Below are positions 47,002-59,402 of a DNA stretch of 64,000 bases, piece by piece. Each line of letters opens with the position of its first letter. Position 1 is the stretch's first letter. Below the pieces are notes generated by a model. It had not been told where the DNA came from. It was given only the letters and a program-made list of their open reading frames with translations, and did not search any database. The position numbers were made by a program, and so were the translations under genes. This DNA comes from Alphaproteobacteria bacterium (GTDB lineage: Bacteria > Pseudomonadota > Alphaproteobacteria > DSM-16000 > Inquilinaceae): assembly GCA_028281925.1 (NCBI GenBank), contig JANQIX010000034.1:1-64000 (forward strand). Direction: 5' to 3'.

Positions 47002-48599
47002 TCGCGCCTGCCCGCCGCACGCCTGCGCATCTCTTCGCCCTTTTTTCGGCACTGATCTTCGTCGGCACGATCTGGCCCGCAGCAGCGTCTGCGGACAACG
47101 ACAGCTGCCGTTGGGCGCAGGACGGCGAATGCGATGAGCTTCGCCACGGTGGAACCGGGGCCTGCGCCGACGGCACCGACATGACGGATTGCGGTGTGAG
47201 TGTCGGCGGCAACGACAGCTGTCGATGGGCCAATGACGGCGAATGCGACGAACTGCAATACAACGGCACCGGGGCTTGCGCCAACGGGACGGACACGACT
47301 GATTGCAGGCTGGCCGCCAGCGGCAACAACACCTGCCAGTGGGCCTTCGATCGCGAATGCGACGAACCCGGCGTGGGAACCGGCGCCTGCGCATCCGGCA
47401 CGGATGCAGCCGACTGCCGAGCCGTTCTTGCCGGTGGCGACGATAGCTGCCACTGGTCACATGACGGTGAATGCGACGAGCCGCGCTATGGCGGCACCGG
47501 CGCCTGCACGGACGGCACCGACACCGCGGACTGCAGGAGCGTCGCGTCCGGCAATAACACCTGCCGCTGGGCCTTCGATCGCGAATGCGACCATCCGGAT
47601 ATCGGCACCGGCGCGTGTGCTGCCGGCACGGACACAGCCGATTGCCGGGCGCTGGAAGCCGGCGGTGAGGACTCCTGCCGCTGGGCGCTGGACGGGGAAT
47701 GCGACGAGCCTGGCATCGGCACCGGTGTATGCACGGACGGGACCGATGTCACCGACTGCCGCCCCGTCGCCAACCGCCGCAACCGCGACAACTCGTGCGA
47801 AACCGCGTTCGACGACCAGTGCGACGAGCCTGGAACAGGCACGGGCCAGTGCCGCGCACGGACCGACACGGTCGATTGTCTCGGACGGGCGACACCGGCC
47901 GGCGTCCGCGATCACTATTTCGGATACGACGACCGCTTCGTGCCGCAGACCAAACACCTGCCCTGGCGCGCTATCGGCCTGCTGGTGAAAGATGGCGGCG
48001 GCACCTGTACGGCCGCCCTGGTTGCCCCGAGCGTCGCGCTGACGGCGGCCCATTGTGTCGTCGATGTGGACGGCTCGGACGCTGCGCCGGATGCCTTCCT
48101 TGCAGGCTTCAACGGCAATTCGCATGCGGCCCGGGCCGAGATCGTCTCATTTCTGGCCAATCCCGGTTACAACCCGGAAATCGACCAGGAAGGCGAAGAC
48201 TGGGCGTTCCTGGAGTTGGACTGGCCGATCGGAGAAGAGACCGGATACTTCGAGGTCCATGAGATCAACGACCAGGATATCGCGCTGTTGGACGCTGGCC
48301 AGTGGGATCTGCTGAGTCAGGGCGGCTACAGCTGGGACAGCCCGGACCGCATGACCGCCAATGCCGGCTGCCCCATCGTCGATATCCGCGAGGCCTTTGG
48401 CTTTCTGCACCAATGCGACACCACGCACGGGGATTCCGGGTCGCCCCTCTTCATTGAGCGGGACGGCCGCTACCTGATCGTCGGTGTTGATTCCGAGTTC
48501 CTCGACACGGAAAAGGGTGGGCTGGCGAACCTAGCGGTGGATAGCCGGGCCTTTGCGGGCCCCTTGCTTCACTTTCTGACGAAGATCGGGCAGCAGTAA
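46977..48599 (+). CDS. Secreted trypsin-like serine protease with seven Cys-rich repeats
   Basis: About 540 residues. A signal helix (LFALFSALIFVGTIW, cleavage after AAASA) leads to seven modules with the C-x7-C-x9/10-C-x8-C plan (CRWAQDGECDE, GTDMTDC), then a chymotrypsin-fold domain. Its triad is complete: His in TAAHC (codon 48051), Asp in EDWAFLELD (48198) and Ser in GDSGSP (48435). The start is uncertain: GTG 46977, or CTG 46998 with AAGGGAAG before it; the ATG at 46920 lies deep in the upstream gene. The regulator directly upstream is a likely controller. A stand-alone relative of the modules is at 4653-6170. Confidence 0.88.
   Translation: MRTKGSGLIAPARRTPAHLFALFSALIFVGTIWPAAASADNDSCRWAQDGECDELRHGGTGACADGTDMTDCGVSVGGNDSCRWANDGECDELQYNGTGACANGTDTTDCRLAASGNNTCQWAFDRECDEPGVGTGACASGTDAADCRAVLAGGDDSCHWSHDGECDEPRYGGTGACTDGTDTADCRSVASGNNTCRWAFDRECDHPDIGTGACAAGTDTADCRALEAGGEDSCRWALDGECDEPGIGTGVCTDGTDVTDCRPVANRRNRDNSCETAFDDQCDEPGTGTGQCRARTDTVDCLGRATPAGVRDHYFGYDDRFVPQTKHLPWRAIGLLVKDGGGTCTAALVAPSVALTAAHCVVDVDGSDAAPDAFLAGFNGNSHAARAEIVSFLANPGYNPEIDQEGEDWAFLELDWPIGEETGYFEVHEINDQDIALLDAGQWDLLSQGGYSWDSPDRMTANAGCPIVDIREAFGFLHQCDTTHGDSGSPLFIERDGRYLIVGVDSEFLDTEKGGLANLAVDSRAFAGPLLHFLTKIGQQ
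47106..47879 (+). repeat. Seven tandem Cys-rich modules in the protease gene
   Basis: Module boundaries follow the cysteines. Modules 1, 2 and 4 use ten residues between the second and third cysteine (ELRHGGTGA, ELQYNGTGA and EPRYGGTGA forms); modules 3, 5, 6 and 7 use nine as in the other locus. Module 7 is the most divergent (CETAFDDQCDE), next to the protease domain. Confidence 0.88.
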
Positions 48600-48630
48600 C
48601 TCACCGCACATGGCGCGGGTGGCGGGCCGG

Positions 48631-49002
48631 TCACACCCCTTGCTCTCGACTCCGGCATTCCTCCAGGAAGGCCTCGAAACGATGGGCGGCGACGCCGTTC
48701 ACTTCGACGATGCGTGCCCCCACATGCCCTGACGGTTCAGTGTGTCGTACGATACGGGCCGCGACATCGAAGTCGTCGACCGTCGATCCGTCGGCCGTTA
48801 GTACCAGCCGGACCTCGACGGACTGCCCGACCGGCGGTAGGGATTCCGGCGGTAGGAGGCAGAAAAAGCCGCCGACGCTGCAATCCACAAGCGGGTGCAT
48901 GCGGCCGTCCTTCAGCAGCGTACCGCGTTCCCGAACCGGCAGTCGAGGGTGCCTCCGACGCTCCAGGTCGACCGCTGCGTCGCCGTCGTCCGACTCTGCC
49001 AC
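48631..49002 (-). CDS. PilZ domain protein
   Basis: 123 residues starting GTG 49002. PilZ domains bind cyclic di-GMP. The binding motifs are visible: RRRHPRLPV (RxxxR) near residues 15-23 and DCSVGGFFC (D/NxSxxG) about 25 residues later. No other domain is present, so it is a single-domain effector, perhaps acting on motility, attachment or exopolysaccharide. It converges on the protease gene. Confidence 0.85.
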   Translation of the reverse strand: MAESDDGDAAVDLERRRHPRLPVRERGTLLKDGRMHPLVDCSVGGFFCLLPPESLPPVGQSVEVRLVLTADGSTVDDFDVAARIVRHTEPSGHVGARIVEVNGVAAHRFEAFLEECRSREQGV

Positions 49003-49197
49003 TACGCGCCCGCTCCCTGCTTCGCAATGTCAACTGCTGCGCAGAAACTCTACATCTCAGCCGGCGTCACCCGCAATGGCCGACGGGCAAGCTAGCCACC
49101 ACCCACAGGCGCGAGGCCGAATACCTGTTCTCGATCGATCGTCGACTGCCAGTGGGCGACGCCCCGAGGCCCTTTGCCTTGGAACGGCGACCCGCTG

Positions 49198-50367
49198 CTA
49201 TCCGCTGGCAGCGTCGCCCTGTGTCGGCAGCTCGGCGCTGAACCCGTTCATCCGGTAATAGACATCATCGTGGATGACAACGCCCTGCTCGGGCCGCACG
49301 GTGGCGGTCCAATAGGTGATGAACACAGGCATCGCGTCGGTCAGCGGCAGTCTCTGGGTATAGCCCAGCGCGAGACGACGCTGGACTTCCGCGGCGTCCA
49401 TTCCCTCAGGACGCAACAGCAACTCTGCCAATTCGGCTGCATCTTCCATCCGCACACATCCGGAACTGACCGCCCTGTAGGCGCGCTGGTACACGCCGCG
49501 ATTGTTCGTGTCGTGCAGGAAGATGCTTTCGCCGTTGGTCAGGGTGAACCGGTACCGGCCCAGGGCATTGTGCCCGCCCGGACGCTGAACGATGCCGATA
49601 CGCCAGGGATCAACCTCCGACCAGTCGACCGTGGCGGGGTCGACCGCCTGGCCGTCCAGATAGATGCTGGAGGCCGAAACGCCAGAAGCGCCGCTGTTGC
49701 GAAGCCTCGGCAGCACATCGTTGCGCATGATGGTGGGCGGGACGGTCCAGGTCGGATTGAGGATAACCTCGACGATCCGGTCTTCCATGATCGGCGTCTG
49801 ACGATCCGGGCGGCCGGCCGCTACGCGCATTCTGCGCGCAACGCTACCGTCGCGGATCAACAGCGCCTCCATCGACGGGATGTTGACCTGGAGGAATACG
49901 GGCGGCGCATTCTCGCGCAGCTGTTCCAACTCACGGATGGAATACGAGATCGCGCGAAACGCCTCTTCACGGCTGCGATTGAGCGCGGCAAGCGATTGGG
50001 GCCCAACAACGCCGTCAACAAACAGGCCAAGATCAGTCTGGAAAGACTTCACGGCTTCTTCTACGACTTCGGTAAAGACCGTCCCGACAGTCTCGACTTC
50101 TTCCGGGGTCAGATAGCCAAGCTCTTGAAGTCTAAGGGTCAACTCACCCACGCGCGGGCTGACGGCGCCGAGCCGCAGCATCTGCCCATGACTGACGACG
50201 GTTCGCGGCTGTTCAAGGTCCGTGGCAATCGTGCTGGCTTCGTGGCGAAGCTGTGCCAGCCAGCCCGCCAATAGATCATCGTTGGTTTCTTCAGCGAAGC
50301 CAGGTCGGCCCGTGACGGCCATCGCCCCAACCAGGGCCATGACCGCGAGAATACGTGTGAACCCCAT
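49198..50367 (-). CDS. L,D-transpeptidase with peptidoglycan-binding domain
   Basis: 389 residues, like a short YcbB/LdtD. Signal peptide (ILAVMALVGAMAVTGRPGFA), a helical peptidoglycan-binding domain (about 75-125, FQTDLGLFVDGVVGPQSLAALN), then a YkuD catalytic domain with the motif HDTNNRG and the active-site Cys in RAVSSGCVRMED. Such enzymes make 3-3 cross-links in the wall or attach proteins to it. ATG 50367 chosen over an upstream ATG at 50415 because it opens the signal peptide. Confidence 0.92.
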   Translation of the reverse strand: MGFTRILAVMALVGAMAVTGRPGFAEETNDDLLAGWLAQLRHEASTIATDLEQPRTVVSHGQMLRLGAVSPRVGELTLRLQELGYLTPEEVETVGTVFTEVVEEAVKSFQTDLGLFVDGVVGPQSLAALNRSREEAFRAISYSIRELEQLRENAPPVFLQVNIPSMEALLIRDGSVARRMRVAAGRPDRQTPIMEDRIVEVILNPTWTVPPTIMRNDVLPRLRNSGASGVSASSIYLDGQAVDPATVDWSEVDPWRIGIVQRPGGHNALGRYRFTLTNGESIFLHDTNNRGVYQRAYRAVSSGCVRMEDAAELAELLLRPEGMDAAEVQRRLALGYTQRLPLTDAMPVFITYWTATVRPEQGVVIHDDVYYRMNGFSAELPTQGDAASG

Positions 50368-50788
50368 CTGCGCCCCCAAACCGCATCCTGAGAATGCGAG
50401 TATATTCAACCTCACATAATCAATCCTTCAAAATTTATCATTCCAAGTCCTAACAATCCATGGAAGATGGCGGCGGACCCCGGGATTCTGACCGGCCTCT
50501 GTGCCGTGGACGCGTGTGACCTTTTACCTCAGGCGGCGGGATGAAGCAGGGGTCTGCTGCACCCCGGCCCAAGCGGCGCGTCGGCCCCGGGCGTGGCAAC
50601 GGCGATCCTAGGTCGCCTCGAGAGTCATCGACCGAGGGCCCGCGCGAACGCCTCCTGCGACCGCTCACCCACTGGAAAAACGCCCTTTTGCCTCCTTCAT
50701 TTCGTCAAGATCGCGGTTACACTCCACGTTCGATGCGCGAGATCTGGACCAGCATTTGGATTTGTCTGGTATGAGGGAGGGGTTCGCT
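50368..50788. other. Non-coding divergent gap
   Basis: 421 bases between the L,D-transpeptidase gene and a secreted-protein gene. The left 90 bases are AT-rich and hold a reverse-strand TATACT (50399-50404) suitable as a -10 element for the transpeptidase. A 77-codon forward frame at 50541-50774 is basic and repetitive and was not accepted as a gene. Confidence 0.45.
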
Positions 50789-51316
50789 ATGCCGCGCTAC
50801 TTGGCGATCACGGCAGCCGCAACGCTCATGTCGTCAACCTTGGCGATGGCGCAAGACGGTGGCCCGTACCGGAGCCCGTTGCACGAGTCTTATGCTCGGG
50901 CCATCGAGCTGTGCAATTCACTGGGTTGGTCTAGCATCAGCTGTCAGAACAACCGCGCTAATGTGGAGGAGTTCTGCGCTCGTGGAACGCCCGGCTGGTG
51001 TGATCTGTCCGAGCGCATTCGCGATGACGTCGCGCGATCGCCGTTTCCCCATCAGCAGATCCCGCCGGAGACGCCGACAAACCCGGGTGCGGGCGCGCCG
51101 TCGGGCCAGCCGCCCGTTTCAATACGAGACCTGGCCCCGCCCGCAGGCTCGGGCGCCGGTTCTGTGTCGGGGCAGCCGATTTCCGGCACGCAGCCCCTCT
51201 CGACGGGTTCGACGGCAACGGGGACCGGTGCCGGCGGCACGGTTCCGCCCGCCGCCGAGCAGGATGGCCGCACGTTCCAGGATGTGCTTCAGGGTCTCTC
51301 GTCAGAAGAAAACTGA
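50789..51316 (+). CDS. Secreted Pro/Gly-rich protein of unknown function
   Basis: 175 residues. Signal peptide (YLAITAAATLMSSTLAMA), then a 60-residue Cys-containing part (CNSLGWSSISC, FCARGTPGWCDLSERIRDD) and a low-complexity tail of Pro, Gly, Ser and Thr ending DGRTFQDVLQGLSSEEN. The four cysteines could form two disulphides. No family recognised. ATG 50789 has AGGGAGGGG six bases upstream. Confidence 0.7.
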   Translation: MPRYLAITAAATLMSSTLAMAQDGGPYRSPLHESYARAIELCNSLGWSSISCQNNRANVEEFCARGTPGWCDLSERIRDDVARSPFPHQQIPPETPTNPGAGAPSGQPPVSIRDLAPPAGSGAGSVSGQPISGTQPLSTGSTATGTGAGGTVPPAAEQDGRTFQDVLQGLSSEEN

Positions 51317-51355
51317 CACCGTGAGGTCGGCCGGGCCTATCCGGCCGCACCGGGC

Positions 51356-52363
51356 TCAGAGGACGTAGTCGCTCTTGTAGCTTTCCAGCATCTTGATGTA
51401 GTTCGCCCGCTCGAAGGCCGTCGGATCGGCGACATTGGCCTGGCTCATAGAGCCCTTCATCTGCTGGACGCCGCTGTAGCCGCGCCGTTCCATCCAGCCC
51501 GTGACCCCGTCCACCAGGGTCGACACAAAGCCCGGCCCATGCTTCAGCAGCGCCGAAGTGGACATAACTGCATCAGCCCCGGCCATGAGGTACTTGACCA
51601 CGTCTTCCGCGGCATGGACGCCGGTCGTCGCTGCCAGCGACGGCCGGATGCGCCCATGCAGCACCGCGATCCAGAGCAATGGCAGCCGCATCTCTGTTGA
51701 GGCGCTGAGGTTCAGGTTCGACTTCACCTCCAGCTTCTCAAGATCGAAATCGGGCTGATAGAAGCGGTTGAAGAGCACCAAAGCGTCCGCGCCGGCCGTG
51801 TCCAGACGCCGCGCCATGTCCCCCATGGCGCTGAAGAACGGGCTCAGCTTCATGGCCACGGGCACGCTGACGGACCGCTTCACGGCCGTCAGCACATCGA
51901 CATAGCGGTCCTCGACCTCGCGGCCGGTCATGCCCAGATCGGCCGGGATGTAATAGACGTTCAGCTCGATGCCCTTGGCGCCCGCCTCTTGCATCTGCCG
52001 TGCGATGTCCGTCCAGCCCCGGTCGGTGATGCCGTTCAGGCTGGCGATCACGGGAATATCGCAGGCCTCCGTGGCCCGCCGGATCAGGTCCAGATAGCGG
52101 TCCGGACCCACATGGTAATCTTCCACCATGGGGAAATAGGTGAGCGATTCCGCGAAACTCTCGGTGCCCGACGTGGTCAGGTGGTCGAAGGCTTCGCTTT
52201 CGTGCTGCAACTGCTCTTCAAACAGCGAGAACATGACGATCGCCGCCGCGCCTGCGTCTTCAAGCCGCTTGATCCCGTCCACGGACTCCGACAACGGCGA
52301 CGCCGAAGCCACCACAGGATGCTTCAGGGGAAGGCCCATATATGTCGTGCTCAGATCGACCAT
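51356..52363 (-). CDS. Dihydroorotate dehydrogenase-like flavoprotein
   Basis: 335 residues. An FMN TIM-barrel related to DHOD/PreA but not a pyrimidine enzyme by context: VDLSTTYMGLPLKHPVVASASPLSES, GIELNVYYIP, MKLSPFF and ADALVLFNRFYQPDFDLE replace the usual DHOD substrate motifs, and no FeS cluster is present. Last of three genes read together with nifJ and the GltD-like gene; proteins of this kind often accompany pyruvate oxidoreductases. Reaction unknown. ATG 52363 chosen; a TTG six codons upstream is possible. Confidence 0.85.
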   Translation of the reverse strand: MVDLSTTYMGLPLKHPVVASASPLSESVDGIKRLEDAGAAAIVMFSLFEEQLQHESEAFDHLTTSGTESFAESLTYFPMVEDYHVGPDRYLDLIRRATEACDIPVIASLNGITDRGWTDIARQMQEAGAKGIELNVYYIPADLGMTGREVEDRYVDVLTAVKRSVSVPVAMKLSPFFSAMGDMARRLDTAGADALVLFNRFYQPDFDLEKLEVKSNLNLSASTEMRLPLLWIAVLHGRIRPSLAATTGVHAAEDVVKYLMAGADAVMSTSALLKHGPGFVSTLVDGVTGWMERRGYSGVQQMKGSMSQANVADPTAFERANYIKMLESYKSDYVL

Positions 52364-52442
52364 TTTCTTTCGTGTCCCCAAACGTCGTCATCGAGGCAGC
52401 AGGTGGCACCGGGCGCAATGGCGCACCGGGCCGGTGGACCCA

Positions 52443-55994
<3,552 letters not shown>

Positions 55995-56105
55995 GGTGTT
56001 CCCCCGGCACCTGGCGGACCTGCCGGCCCGCGCCGTGTATCCCCAGTTTCCGCAGCCCGAAGCGCTGCGGATCGTCTAAGCTGATCGGATCCCCCAGGCC
56101 CCGCG

Positions 56106-57773
56106 TCACTCGGCCGGTTCCGGAACCATTTCGATGGCGTGGCACGGGCACTGCTCGAAGCAGACGGCACAGCCGGTGCAGAGATCGTAGTTGTAGCGAT
56201 AGCGCTTACCCGGCCCGAGCTTGATCACCGCATCTTCAGGACAAGCACCGAAGCAGCCGTCGCACTCGAAGCAGTTGCCACAGGACAGGCACCGCTTGGC
56301 CTCATACACGGCCTCTTTTTCCGTCAGGCCCTTCAGAACCTCTTCGAAGCTCGACCGGCGCCGCGCCATGTCCAGATGCCCCTGCGGGCGCTGGGCGGCA
56401 TCGGTGTAGTACCAGACATGCAGCTTCTCGAAGGTCGCGATGTCGTGCTTCGGCGGCTTCTCGTAAGCCTGATCGCGCAGCCATGCATCTATGTTGCGCG
56501 CCGCCTTCTTGCCGTGGCCGACGCCGATGGTCACGGTGCGGTCGGACGGGACCATGTCGCCGCCGGCGAAGATGCCGGCATAGCCAGTCATCATCCGCTC
56601 ATCGACCACGACCACGCCGTCCCATTTGAACTCGATGCCCGGAATGTTGCGCATGAATGCGGTATCGGTGTCCTGCCCAAGGGCGAGGATCAGATCGTTG
56701 GCCTCCAGCTCTTCGAACTCGCCGGTCGGCTGCGGCCGGCCGTTCTCGTCGACCCGCATGACCTCTACGGTGAACTTACTTTCATCGACCTCTTTAATCG
56801 TACGGAGCCAGTGGATCTTCACGCCCTCTTCCTCGGCCTCGTCGGCTTCGAAAGTATGCGCGGGCATATGCTCCTTATCGCGCCGATAGATGATCATCGG
56901 TTCGACGCCGAGACGCTTGAGCGTGCGAGCGGCATCCATGGCCGTGTTGCCGCCGCCATAGACGGCGACCCGGCGGCCCAGCTTCGGCACATCGCCGGTC
57001 TCGACATCCTTCAGGAACGAAACGGCGTCCAGCACCTTGCCGGCGTCGCGGCCAGGGATTTCGGTCCGTTTACTTAGATGCGCGCCGACCGCAATGAACA
57101 CGGCGTCGAATCCGCCATTCCTCTTCTCGGCCATCACGTCCTCAACCTTGTGGTTAAGGACGATCTTTACGCCCATGTTTTCAATGCGCTTTACTTCGGC
57201 TTCCAAGATGTCCCGCGGCAGGCGGTATTTGGGAATGCCGAAATGCATCATGCCGCCGGCAAATGGTCCGGCATCGCGGATTTCCACGTCGTGGCCCAGG
57301 CGGCGAAGGTGATACGCCGCGGACAGGCCGGACGGGCCGGCACCGACGACGAGAATGCGCCGACCGGTCGGCTCCGCCTCGAATTCGACCTGCCAGCCCT
57401 CTTCGATCGCCCTGTCGCCGAGATGGCGTTCAACGGCATGAATGCTGACGGTGGAATCCAGCCGCGCACGGTTACAGCTGTCTTCGCAGGGGTGGTAGCA
57501 GACCCGCCCGTGCACCGCGGGCATCGGGTTCTCGCGGATCAGGTGCTGAAAGGCCTCGTACATCCGGCCTGCCTGAGCGTGCGTCAGCCAGCCTTGGATG
57601 TCCTCACCTGCAGGGCAGGCATTGTTGCAAGGCGGAAGCAGGTCGACATAGACCGGCCGCTGAATTCTGAAAGGACCCGTCCGCCGCTCGTGCGACAGAT
57701 CGGGCGGCGTGGTCATATCGACTGGTTTGTCCGTCATCGTCGGGTCGGGCTCCGCGGTTGGACGTCGCGACAT
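56106..57773 (-). CDS. GltD-like NAD(P)-dependent iron-sulphur flavoprotein
   Basis: 555 residues. An N-terminal 4Fe-4S domain (CNNACPAGEDIQGW, CYHPCEDSCNRARLD) leads to the GltD-like FAD/NAD(P)H core (VVGAGPSGLSAAYHL for FAD, AVYGGGNTAMDAARTL for NAD(P)), and the C-terminus adds two 4Fe-4S motifs (CLSCGNCFECDGCFGACP, CTGCAVCFEQCPCHA). The extra clusters set it apart from glutamate synthase small subunit and suit electron transfer between NAD(P)H and ferredoxin. First gene of the set with nifJ, 111 bases upstream of it. ATG 57773 or 57737 may be the start. Confidence 0.9.
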   Translation of the reverse strand: MSRRPTAEPDPTMTDKPVDMTTPPDLSHERRTGPFRIQRPVYVDLLPPCNNACPAGEDIQGWLTHAQAGRMYEAFQHLIRENPMPAVHGRVCYHPCEDSCNRARLDSTVSIHAVERHLGDRAIEEGWQVEFEAEPTGRRILVVGAGPSGLSAAYHLRRLGHDVEIRDAGPFAGGMMHFGIPKYRLPRDILEAEVKRIENMGVKIVLNHKVEDVMAEKRNGGFDAVFIAVGAHLSKRTEIPGRDAGKVLDAVSFLKDVETGDVPKLGRRVAVYGGGNTAMDAARTLKRLGVEPMIIYRRDKEHMPAHTFEADEAEEEGVKIHWLRTIKEVDESKFTVEVMRVDENGRPQPTGEFEELEANDLILALGQDTDTAFMRNIPGIEFKWDGVVVVDERMMTGYAGIFAGGDMVPSDRTVTIGVGHGKKAARNIDAWLRDQAYEKPPKHDIATFEKLHVWYYTDAAQRPQGHLDMARRRSSFEEVLKGLTEKEAVYEAKRCLSCGNCFECDGCFGACPEDAVIKLGPGKRYRYNYDLCTGCAVCFEQCPCHAIEMVPEPAE

Positions 57774-58078
57774 GCTGTCCCAAAGGTGCCAAGGTCAGAG
57801 TCCGCGGCGCTTCCCCCCTTTAGCGCGGGCATTTCCCTGCCGAAGCAAAGACCCTGCCACTGCCGCCTTGCGGCGGCGGGACCACGGCTGAACGACCCGC
57901 CAAGCAATCCCCAACCCCGGACCCATCGCCATGACATCGATCAATTATCCCCCGAAGCGTTGATGCACTTGAGGAAGTCCGCCGGCCTAAGATTGCGACT
58001 AAGTCTTATTTGCGACTACAGAATACTCGAGGCCATCTTCGGTCCGCTGCCGCGCCGTGGCCTATCCTCCGCCCGCAG
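57774..58078. promoter_or_regulatory. Gap with direct repeat ahead of the nifJ set
   Basis: 305 bases that must contain the promoter of the GltD-nifJ-DHOD set and the end of the dctM transcript. TTGCGACTA occurs at 57993-58001 and again at 58010-58018, seventeen bases apart, and GACTAAGTC (57997-58005) is a small palindrome. A reverse-strand TTGAT half-site near 57938 is not a full FNR box. Confidence 0.35.
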
Positions 58079-59398
58079 TCATCCCAGCCAGCGGACCAAC
58101 AGCACACTGATGCCGGGAAAGGCGATCAACACTGCGACACGCAGGATGTCGGCGGCGAGGAAGGGCAGCACGCCCCAGAATGTCTGGCGGATCGGAACGT
58201 CGCGCGCCAAGCCATTGATAATGAACACATTCAAACCCACTGGAGGCGTAATCAGCCCAACCTCGACGACGATCAGGGCCAGAATGCCGAACCAGATCGC
58301 CACCTCTTCCGGCGGCAGCCCGAAATCGAGCGCCGCGACAATCGGAAAGAAGATCGGCACCGTCAGCAGGATCATGCTGAGGCTGTCCATCACGCAGCCC
58401 AGCACCAGATAGCCCAGCAGGATGGCGACCAGGACGAGCCACGGCGACGCTGTCCACTCACCGACCAGCAGGGCCGCCAGCTGCGGCAGGCCCGTAAAGG
58501 CCAGGAACGCGTTGAACATCGCGGCGCCCAGCAGGATCAGGAACACCATGCCGGTGGCCGCCGCCGTTCCGATGAGGCTGTCCAGGAATTCCCTTCGGCG
58601 CATCCCGCCGCGCAGCACAGCCGCCAGCCCGGTGGCCGAGGCGCCGACGGCCGCCCCTTCCGTCGGCGTGAACCAGCCGAAATAGATGCCCCCGATCACC
58701 AGCAGAAAGATCAGGGCCACAGGCCAGGTCGCCGCCGCGGCAGAGAGGCGCGTCGCCCAGCCCTCGCGCGGCCCCGGCGGACCGGCATGCGGATGGACAT
58801 GCACATAGAACGCGATCGCCGCGATATAACCAAACACCGCCAACAGCCCCGGCAAGAGTGCGGCGATGAACATCTTGGCGATGTTCTGTTCGGTCAGCAG
58901 CGCATAGATCACCAGGATCACCGAAGGCGGGATCAGGATGCCCAGCGTGCCGCCGGCGGCCAGCGTTCCCGTGGCCAGCGCACCGGAATAGCCGTAACGC
59001 CTCATCTCCGGCAGGGCCACCCGCGCCATCGTCGCGGCCGTGGCGAGGGACGATCCGCAGATGGCGCCGAACCCGGCAGACGCGCCGATCGAGGCCATGG
59101 CCACGCCGCCCGGGCGATGGCCCAGCCAGACATAGGCGGCCCGGAACAGCGCCCGGCTCAGGCCTCCTCTGGAGGCGAACTCCCCCATCAGCAGGAACAG
59201 CGGCACCACCGACAGCGAATAGCTGGAGAACTGGGGAAACACCGTCGTCTTCAGATGGGCCAGCAGCGGCCCCCAGCCGCGCAGGCTCGCATAGCCGACG
59301 ACACCGACGCTCAACATGGCGACGCCGACCGGAATACGCAGTGCAAGCAGCAGGAACAGGGCGGCAAAGCCGGCTGCCGCCGCCCCCAGATCGGTCAT
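58079..59398 (-). CDS. dctM: TRAP transporter large permease DctM
   Basis: 439 residues with about 12 membrane helices. TRAP importers use ion gradients and a periplasmic binding protein; DctM is the main channel. Landmarks: ALRIPVGVAMLSVGVVGYASL, VPLFLLMGEFASRGGLS, GASAGFGAICGSSLATAATMARVALPEM, GTLGILIPPSVILVIYALLTEQ and VEVGLITPPVGLNVFIINGLA. Starts four bases after dctQ. Because the matching dctP is under thiamine control, this permease probably carries a thiamine-related compound. Confidence 0.94.
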   Translation of the reverse strand: MTDLGAAAAGFAALFLLLALRIPVGVAMLSVGVVGYASLRGWGPLLAHLKTTVFPQFSSYSLSVVPLFLLMGEFASRGGLSRALFRAAYVWLGHRPGGVAMASIGASAGFGAICGSSLATAATMARVALPEMRRYGYSGALATGTLAAGGTLGILIPPSVILVIYALLTEQNIAKMFIAALLPGLLAVFGYIAAIAFYVHVHPHAGPPGPREGWATRLSAAAATWPVALIFLLVIGGIYFGWFTPTEGAAVGASATGLAAVLRGGMRRREFLDSLIGTAAATGMVFLILLGAAMFNAFLAFTGLPQLAALLVGEWTASPWLVLVAILLGYLVLGCVMDSLSMILLTVPIFFPIVAALDFGLPPEEVAIWFGILALIVVEVGLITPPVGLNVFIINGLARDVPIRQTFWGVLPFLAADILRVAVLIAFPGISVLLVRWLG

Positions 59399-59402
59399 TC
59401 AC

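Noticed and set aside
49174..50274. 366-codon open frame antisense to the L,D-transpeptidase
   Set aside because: The sense strand has a signal peptide and YkuD active site; the antisense frame has no recognisable motif.
50541..50774. 77-codon frame before the secreted protein at 50789
   Set aside because: Basic, low-complexity product overlapping another open frame; the start site is weak and it lies in a probable promoter gap.
57935..57990. FNR box upstream of the nifJ set
   Set aside because: TTGAT half-sites occur on both strands but none has the ATCAA partner at four-base spacing.
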